DNA from: Craterostigma plantagineum
Taxonomy: Eukaryota; Streptophyta; Magnoliopsida; Lamiales; Linderniaceae
DNA length: 64,000 nucleotides
Reading direction: 5' to 3'
NCBI GenBank assembly: GCA_027422505.1
Contig: JAPQWV010000337.1
Location: forward strand, 496,001-560,000
In this document: positions 57,395 through 64,000 of the stretch, piece by piece
Layout: each line of letters begins with the position of its first letter
How positions within the stretch are numbered: the first letter of the stretch is position 1
Position numbers and translations under genes: made by a program
The notes under the pieces: model-generated
The model's input: the letters and a program-made list of their open reading frames with translations, nothing else
What the model was told of the DNA's origin: nothing
Database searches by the model: none

Positions 57395-60137
57395 ATGGAC
57401 TCTTTCAGCATGGGCAATGATGTTAGACCTCCCATCGTCCGACATGGAGAATACGCAGTCTGGAAGAGAAGGTTCATAAACTTCATAGAAAGCAAGGACA
57501 ATTCAGAGAACCTTCTGGAATCTATTTACAATGGACCTACACAGTATTGGACCATAATTCCCGCCACTACTGACACCACTCCAGCAAGAGAGGAACAGAG
57601 GATCTTGAAGACTGCTGACCAATGCAGTGATGAAGAAAAACTGCGACTAAAGGCAGACAAAGTGGCGAAATCATACATGATGCAAGCCATTCCCAATGAC
57701 ATCTTGATGCAACTCGAATGTGGTGATAGCGCAAAAGAAATGTGGGATGCTCTTCGAATTATGATGCAGGGGACAGAAGTCAATACAATGGCAAGAATGG
57801 CGAACACACTCATCTCTTATGACCGCTTTCATGCTAACAAAGGGGAAACTCTCCAAGAAACCTTCCATCGATTTCTTGTTCTTCTAAACGAGCTTAAGAC
57901 GAATGGAGTCACAAAAAGCGTAATGGAGATCAATATCAAATTCTTGGGATCACTTCATCCAGAATGGGAGGCTACTGCAATTATGATAAGACAAATGAAC
58001 GACCTAACCAAAGTTAGCATTCATACATTGTTCGACTACCTCAATCAACATTCCAATCATGTGGAGAGACGAAGGGAGGAAGTCAAATCGATAGGAAGCG
58101 ACTCACTTGCTCTTATGACTGAACGATCATCAAGAAAACAAACCAAGGACAAAGAAATTGTGCAGTCATCACAAGTTAAGGGAGGAGGAGACTCTGATTC
58201 TGATAACGAATCCAAGGACCTTACTAAACATGGAGACCAGGAGATTACTCTCAAGGATCTTGCTAAGCAACTCGCTCTGGTCTCGAATTTTGTGCAGAAG
58301 AAGTATTATAAGAAGACTGGATCCTCCTCCAATCGTCAAAGAACCTCCTCCAACTCTAGAGGAAAGACCCAGGATGAGGAAAACAACTCTGAAACTCCTC
58401 ATCAAGGCGGCAAATACTTCAACTGCGGTAAGAATGGACACTTTGCTTGAGAGTGCAGAATGCCCAAGAAAAAGGATGTTAACTACTACCGTCGAAAAGT
58501 TCAATTAGCTGAACCAAAAGAAAAGGGACTGGTCTTAATGGCAGAAGAGGACCATTGGCTTGAAGATACCTCAGACAGCGAGAATGAGAACGTGGCACTG
58601 ATGGCCAAGCTGGATGACGAAGTAGATGGAACTGGAGCTGAAGGAGGCGAGTCAGACAGGGAAACATCTATCAATTCAGAATTAGTGGAGGTAAGTGAAG
58701 CAGATTACGATTCCTTACTTAAGATGAAAAATGAATTTTTATCCCTTTACAAATCTAACAAATTAGGTAAAAGAAAAATCAAGGAACTAGAAGCTAACTT
58801 AGAGAAAAATTTAGTAGTATTAGATAAGTTTAGATATGATTATGCTTGTGAGAAGAATCGTGTAATTGTAGCAAATGAAAAAATTGCTAAGCTAGAAATA
58901 CAAGTGCAAAAATCCGAAGTTAAAGCCAAGGATTTAGAAAAGAAAATGAAATCTCATAGAGATCAGGCAATGGACGCTACAATTAAATATGACTTACTAA
59001 GTAAAGAACGGGAAAAACTGTACTCCAAAATAAAAAAATTGGAGGACCTTTTAACCCGACGAGATCAATCAGAACAAACAATCTTCTTAAACAAACCTGC
59101 TAACATTGATTTTTACAATCCCTATAAAGGACTAGGTTTTGAAAATCCACATAAGTTAAAACAAGACATATCAAGTTCACCTTATCTATATGATCTCAAA
59201 TTTATGCAGACAGGTTGCCTGGCGAATCTCATGTCTTTCGTCAGTGAAAATGAGACATCAACACACAGTGAAACTCAAATATCTTTTAACTACACAGAAT
59301 TAAATGATAGTTATAAAGAAAGAATTTGTCCAGCAATAACTGAATTTGAGACAGATATATCTCATCCAAATGAAGGAGAAACCTCAGGTGCTTCGGAAAG
59401 TATGGCACCGATGGTTACATATGCAACTGGATATATGCCTGATTGCATAAAGAAAATCAGTGATCTTCACTCCACTCTCGAAAGCGAGAGAAAGTCATTT
59501 GATGAAGAAAGGCAAAAAACTTCTTCATGAAATATCTTCACTTAAAGAAAAATTAAGATTACACACAATTTCATACACCTTAATTTCAAATGACAAAATT
59601 TCCTGCACTAATACATTAAAATTTTCAGGACCCACAAAAGAGCCATTGAAGGGTCAAGTATGGGTTAAAAAGGAAGATATCTTGAAGGAGAATCGCGATC
59701 TCAATGTCCCTTTTGTTATTGAATATTTTCCTTCCAAAACCTTTGTACCATCCTTGTTTTGTCATGTATCGAAAAAATTATCTTCTTCAACAAAAACAAA
59801 GCTTTCCGTGCATGATCATGTCACCAAAAAAACTCACAAAACAATTCCTAAAAAGAAAACTACAAAGTCAAAACAAGAATCAAAATCAAAAGCTATCAAA
59901 GAACCTGTCAAACTTACAAAAACCGAAAAACTCGAGTCTAAACCTAAGACAAAGAGACCCTTACTAGAGCACAAATGGATTCCAAAGTTTCAAACTGCAG
60001 AAACACAAATCCCTATCCTAGAAATAATTAGTGACTCTGTGTCATCCCCTAACAAAGGAAAATCTAGGGAGTCTAAACGGACTAACAAAACTAACAGAGG
60101 TGGACCCATATTTCAATGGGTACCTAAAACCCTCTAG
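57395..60137 (+). pseudogene. gag: Element 3 gag: capsid, damaged zinc knuckle, coiled coil, basic tail
   Basis: Starts ATGGACTCTTTCAGCATGGGC at 57395; upstream open codons belong to the leader. The capsid-like part (IPNDILMQLECGDSAKEMWD, FHRFLVLLNELKTNGVTKS) is intact. In the zinc knuckle the first Cys is Tyr (KYFNCGKNGHFA) and the next codon is TGA at 58448-58450 where relatives have Arg, so the protein ends mid-knuckle. The frame then continues open in another reading (58460-59530: MAEEDHWLEDTSDSENEN, coiled coil KIKELEANLEKN), and a frameshift near 59515 leads to the Lys-rich tail ending [11 protein letters not shown] at a TAG, 60135-60137. Both knuckle changes are C-to-T type. Confidence 0.87.
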
Positions 60138-60145
60138 TTTTATAT

Positions 60146-63100
60146 TTGCAGGCCCTTCATGTGTGGTACTTAGATTCTGGTTGCTCCACACACATGACTG
60201 GGACAAAGGAACTGTTGAGCAACTACGTTGATAGACCTGGAGGACTGGTACGCTGTGGTAATAGCAATGGAGCCAGAATCCTTGGCTATGGCGATCTCAC
60301 ATGCAATCGACTCACAATTAAACAAGTCTCATATGTTGAAGGACTGACACACAACCTCTTATCAATAGGACAGTTCAGTGATTTTGGACTCCAAGTTGTG
60401 TTTCTAAAGAAAACTTGCAAAATTCTCAATATCAATGGTGAAGAACTTCTCACTGGAACTCGCAAGACAAATCTTTACACCATTGATATTAGAACTGTCA
60501 AACCAAAGACTGATATCTGCCTAATCTCCAAAGCAACTTCAACTCAAAATGACTTATGGCACCAGCGGTTATCTCATCTTAACTTCAAGACCCTCAACAA
60601 GCTGTCTACCAACAAATTGGCTATTGGACTACCACCACTGAAGTATCAAAAAGAGCATATATGCTCTGCTTGTGAGAAAGGAAAAATGAAGAAAGCTTCA
60701 CATCCTACAAAACACACAGCATCCACTCAACATCCTCTAGAGCTTTTACACATGGATCTGTGTGGCCCAATGCGAACTGAAAGCATAAGTGGAAAGCGGT
60801 ATATGCTGGTTATCGTCGACGACTATTCCCGATATACTTGGGTACGCTTTTTACGGACTAAATCAGAGACAGTCGATCATATTCCAAACCTAATCAGAAC
60901 AACACAGAACCTACTCCAGAGTAGTGTTAAAATAGTTAGATCAGACAATGGAACAGAATCCAAGAATCAACAGCTCAGTGACTTCTACGAATCCATAGGG
61001 ATTACTCAACAGTTTTCTGCTATCTACACACCTCAACAAAATGGGGTTGTCGAAAGGCGAAATCGAACACTCGTAGAGGCTGCTCGAACAATGATCATTC
61101 AATCATCACTACCTCATTTCCTTTGGGCTGAAGCAATGAATACTGCTTGCTATACGCAGAATCGCACAAACATTCATCTAAGATTTGGAAAGACGCCCTA
61201 TGAACTAATAAATGGAAGACTGCCCAACAATGCTCACTTTCGAATTTTTGGATACAAGTGCTTCGTCGCCAACGACCGCGAAGACAAGTCCAAGCTTGAT
61301 CCAAAAGCAACTGAAGGAATCTTCGTAGGCTACTCTGCACAATCTAAGGCGTACAGGATATTTCTCAGAAACAGAAGGATGATCATTGAAAGTATAAATG
61401 TCACCTTTGATGAGGGACTCGAACTTTCGGCTGGACATAGCAGTTTGGGACAAGTCCCTAGAACACCACACCTTATTCATTCTCATAAAGAAGAAGGAGA
61501 GTGTTCGAGAGATGCCTCTGAACGGAACTCTTCAGAACCGGGTTCGGACAAAGGAAGTTTGAAGCCAGATCAACAAGCAACTGATAATTCTAGACAAAGC
61601 AACCCCACATGCTTCACTCAACGAACTCAAGAGGAACGGGATCTGGATATACTTTTTGAGCATATTTATATCTCTCAAAATCAGACAAGACAATCCACCG
61701 ATCCCTTTCCAAATACTGAATCCAGTCCTAGTTCGTCAACTCATGATTCAGAACCTATTCCTAACCAGACAATTCCTCCCTCAGATTCAGAAGCCTCGAC
61801 CCCAACAACTTTGACAACAACGCAGACAGAGGCCTCCTCTTCAACTTCAGCCGGCAACATTACCGTGTCTGCAATCGACTATCCACTAAGTGAGGAATCG
61901 CAGATAGACGAAACGACATTACCCCACGAAAAGAAATGGGTTCGACATCATCCTACTGATCAAATAATAGGAGATCCCAATACAGGAGTAACGACGAGAA
62001 GATCACATTCAAATGAATGTCAGTTCACCTGTTTCTTGAGCCAAACAGAACCTAAAAGAGTAGTTGACGCACTACGAGATCCTAACTGGATAGTGGCTAT
62101 GCAAGAGGAGATTAATCAATTCGAACGTCTCAAAGTCTGGAACTTAGTTACTCGTCCAAAAGGGAAAACTGTGATCGGAACAAAGTGGGTATTTAAAAAC
62201 AAAAAGGATGAAGATGGTGTTGTAATTCGAAACAAGGCTAGGCTAGTTGCTAAGGGATATAATCAACATGAAGGAATTGATTACGATCAAACGTTTGCCC
62301 CTGTAGCCAGAATCGAAGCTATTAGGTTATTCCTTGCATATGCAGCACACAAAGACTTTACTGTCTATCAAATGGATGTAAAAACAGCCTTCCTGAACGG
62401 AATTCTGAAAGAAGAAGTGTATGTGTCACAGCCAGACGGATTTCTCAATGCTGATCATCCCGACTTTGTTTACAAACTTGACAAATCACTGTACGGACTT
62501 AAACAAGCTCCAAGGGCCTGGTATGAGGTGCTATCCGACTTTCTTATCTCCTCAGGTTTCACTAAAGGGAAAATTGATACTACTTTGTTCGTAAAGAAAG
62601 ATGGTTCTGATATCATGCTTGTGCAAATCTATGTGGATGATATTATTTTTGGTTCTACTAATCCTAAACTTTGTGAAGAATTTAGCATTCTGATGCAATC
62701 ACAATTTCAAATGAGTATGATGGGAGAAATGTCATTCTTCCTCGGATTACAAATCAGACAACTTCAGGATGGGATTTATATCAATCAATCAAAGTACATC
62801 CATGATATTCTCAATAAATATGGGATTGACAAGAGCAAATCATCGAGTACACCTATGTCCACATCACGCTCACTCGATGCAGATCACTTAGGTGAACCTG
62901 TAGATGTTACTCATTACCGAGGGATCATTGGATCATTACTCTACCTTACAGCCAGTCGACCAGACATCTTATTCTCTACATGTCTTTGTGCTCGATTTCA
63001 AGCTAACCCCAAGGAGTCGCATCTTCATGCCGTCAAAAGAATCTTGAAGTATCTGAAAGGGACACCAGACCTTGGACTGTGGTATCCTAAGAACTCAAAT

Positions 63101-63577
63101 ATGAAACTAATAGGGTATTCTGACGCAGACTTTGCAGGTTGCAGACTAGACAGAAAAAGCACTTCTGGACACATCCAATTCCTAGGCGACAAACTTGTAT
63201 GTTGGGCCTCGAAGAAACAAAATTGTGTATCAACTTCTACGGCGGAAGCAGAATACGTTGCTGCAGCAAGTTGCTGCTCACAAATTTTGTGGATCAGAAC
63301 TCAATTACGGGACTACGGGTTTGATCTAAATAGAATTCCTATTTACTGTGATTCCAAGAGTGCTATCGCAATTACATGTAACCCTGTTCATCACTCACGC
63401 ACTAAGCACATAGATCTTCGATATCACTTCATAAAGGACCACGTAGAAAGAGGCATAATAGAAATGTACTTTGTCAATACGGAGATTCAACTAGCCGATT
63501 TGCTTACAAAAGCATTGGATGAAAAACGCTTCCAATTCTTAGTTGCAAAGTTGGGAATGTTGAACCTCAATTTTTAA
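60146..63577 (+). CDS. pol: Element 3 pol: protease, integrase, RT, RNase H, uninterrupted
   Basis: 1143 codons open from 60146 to 63577, the only complete copia pol here. Approximate residues: protease [12 protein letters not shown] (~8-19); pre-integrase zinc HQRLSHLNF and [11 protein letters not shown] (~140-185); integrase D, D, E in HMDLCGPM (~203), RSDNGTES (~265) and GVVERRNRT (~301); a Ser/Thr-rich connector (440-600); RT from [13 protein letters not shown] to YVDDIIFG (~829); RNase [19 protein letters not shown] (~990) and [15 protein letters not shown]; end KLGMLNLNF. All catalytic residues are readable. The first listed codon is not ATG; translation must come from gag by frameshift, splicing or another route. 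Gag is damaged, so autonomy is unlikely. Confidence 0.95.
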   Translation: MQALHVWYLDSGCSTHMTGTKELLSNYVDRPGGLVRCGNSNGARILGYGDLTCNRLTIKQVSYVEGLTHNLLSIGQFSDFGLQVVFLKKTCKILNINGEELLTGTRKTNLYTIDIRTVKPKTDICLISKATSTQNDLWHQRLSHLNFKTLNKLSTNKLAIGLPPLKYQKEHICSACEKGKMKKASHPTKHTASTQHPLELLHMDLCGPMRTESISGKRYMLVIVDDYSRYTWVRFLRTKSETVDHIPNLIRTTQNLLQSSVKIVRSDNGTESKNQQLSDFYESIGITQQFSAIYTPQQNGVVERRNRTLVEAARTMIIQSSLPHFLWAEAMNTACYTQNRTNIHLRFGKTPYELINGRLPNNAHFRIFGYKCFVANDREDKSKLDPKATEGIFVGYSAQSKAYRIFLRNRRMIIESINVTFDEGLELSAGHSSLGQVPRTPHLIHSHKEEGECSRDASERNSSEPGSDKGSLKPDQQATDNSRQSNPTCFTQRTQEERDLDILFEHIYISQNQTRQSTDPFPNTESSPSSSTHDSEPIPNQTIPPSDSEASTPTTLTTTQTEASSSTSAGNITVSAIDYPLSEESQIDETTLPHEKKWVRHHPTDQIIGDPNTGVTTRRSHSNECQFTCFLSQTEPKRVVDALRDPNWIVAMQEEINQFERLKVWNLVTRPKGKTVIGTKWVFKNKKDEDGVVIRNKARLVAKGYNQHEGIDYDQTFAPVARIEAIRLFLAYAAHKDFTVYQMDVKTAFLNGILKEEVYVSQPDGFLNADHPDFVYKLDKSLYGLKQAPRAWYEVLSDFLISSGFTKGKIDTTLFVKKDGSDIMLVQIYVDDIIFGSTNPKLCEEFSILMQSQFQMSMMGEMSFFLGLQIRQLQDGIYINQSKYIHDILNKYGIDKSKSSSTPMSTSRSLDADHLGEPVDVTHYRGIIGSLLYLTASRPDILFSTCLCARFQANPKESHLHAVKRILKYLKGTPDLGLWYPKNSNMKLIGYSDADFAGCRLDRKSTSGHIQFLGDKLVCWASKKQNCVSTSTAEAEYVAAASCCSQILWIRTQLRDYGFDLNRIPIYCDSKSAIAITCNPVHHSRTKHIDLRYHFIKDHVERGIIEMYFVNTEIQLADLLTKALDEKRFQFLVAKLGMLNLNF

Positions 63578-64000
63578 TTTCGATTATGCCTTTCTACAGT
63601 TCACTATTAATCTATTTGCTATGTTTTTACTTCTCTCTTATTCTGTGCGTGTTTATTATCTTAATTGGTTAATTAGGACTCTATTTTTTTCCTTTTCTTT
63701 TGTTTACTTTCTACGTTTCAATAAATTTTCTTGTTTTCAATTAGTCGATGTATTGCCAGTGCTGATGGCAATACATCGAGGGGGAGAAATGTTATATCCA
63801 TGCATCGAGGGGGAGTAAGTTCAATCATTCAAATGTTTAAGATACTCGATAGGCATTGTATCTAGGGGGAGTTTAGAACAACAACTCTCTCAAAACACAT
63901 AAAACATTCATAATACTTAGATAACTCTCAAATACTCGTATGTCCTATTAAGACCCAAAGCAGAATAGCAAGTAAAACAGCGAATAAGCTCAAAAGAAGG
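63578..64000 (+). other. Element 3 downstream region with repeated polypurine tracts
   Basis: No gene. Three similar strings, CATCGAGGGGGAG (63774 and 63803 area) and TATCTAGGGGGAG (63860 area), resemble polypurine tracts but are not followed by an LTR start. The 3' LTR lies further right, outside the window. Confidence 0.65.

Larger units (their letters stand above)
56117..64000 (+). mobile_element. Sirevirus-like Ty1/copia retrotransposon, element 3 (cut by right window edge)
   Basis: 5' LTR, primer site, leader, gag and an intact pol are inside; the 3' LTR is beyond 64000. It begins inside the terminal GTATT of the gypsy LTR. If inserted normally, GTATT should be found again after its 3' LTR. 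Closest in protein text to elements 1 and 2 but clearly a separate family member. Its pol is the best preserved of the three. Confidence 0.92.

Noticed and set aside
60122..60137. Slippery -1 frameshift site at the element 3 gag-pol boundary (AAAACCC)
   Set aside because: The heptamer AAACCCT is not in the gag frame phase needed for simultaneous slippage, and elements 1 and 2 have gag and pol in the same frame.
1..64000. CRISPR array, bacterial operon, rRNA or host protein-coding gene
   Set aside because: No such arrays or genes seen; all supported coding text is transposon-derived.

Overview
The window looks like repeat-rich chromatin of a flowering plant, probably a eudicot. The evidence is plant-type Ty1/copia and Ty3/gypsy polyproteins, initiator-Met tRNA primer binding sites, plant L1-type LINEs, a Harbinger-type DNA element with a Myb/SANT-like ORF, hAT- and MULE-like elements and a TRIM. 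I cannot place the species. I found no host gene, rRNA, tRNA or CRISPR. Nearly everything on the ORF level is a transposable element, and most genes are broken.

Layout. (1) 1-7850: a minus-strand Sirevirus-like copia element, cut by the left window edge, with gag, pol, a 1.4 kb leader and its 5' LTR. (2) 8407-8957: a complete 551 bp TRIM with 166 bp LTRs. (3) 9124-15897: a 1.1 kb segment present twice; the second copy is split by a 4.16 kb MULE-like non-coding element (11604-15767) built from ~485 bp repeats. (4) 16084-38110: a plant LINE whose ORF2 is split at 17022/35633 by a Harbinger-type DNA element (17023-35629, TAA duplication). That element holds a hAT element (33414-34551, 8 bp duplication) and a copia element (17229-32999, 5 bp duplication). 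The copia gag is split by a 10.6 kb chromoviral gypsy element (20952-31531, 5 bp duplication). The nest is thus four levels deep, each with visible target duplications. (5) 38111-56116: one LTR of a second, related gypsy family, split by a 15.4 kb Sirevirus-like copia element (39386-54799). That copia carries a 5'-truncated LINE in its leader (39787-40733) and an extra sense ORF downstream of pol (51007-54527). (6) 56117-64000: a third Sirevirus-like copia with a complete 1143-codon pol, inserted within the last bases of the gypsy LTR and running off the right edge.

How the parts work: the LTR elements encode Gag (particle, nucleic-acid binding) and Pol (protease, integrase, reverse transcriptase, RNase H) for an RNA-templated copy cycle. 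The LINEs encode endonuclease and reverse transcriptase for target-primed insertion. The DNA elements here are non-autonomous and would depend on transposase from elsewhere. Most-intact pol genes: the third copia, and the gypsy element, whose two LTRs are almost identical but whose gag-pol has frameshifts.

Most unusual signals: short CG-cored motifs repeated many times in the untranslated regions of all three Sirevirus-like elements (in the first, six exact TTTCGCGG, an E2F-type site); a stop codon plus acceptor-like pyrimidine/AG context at each gag-pol boundary; an antisense ORF just behind pol of the second copia; a TATA-box deletion restricted to one LTR of that element; and degenerate tandem arrays inside gypsy LTRs.
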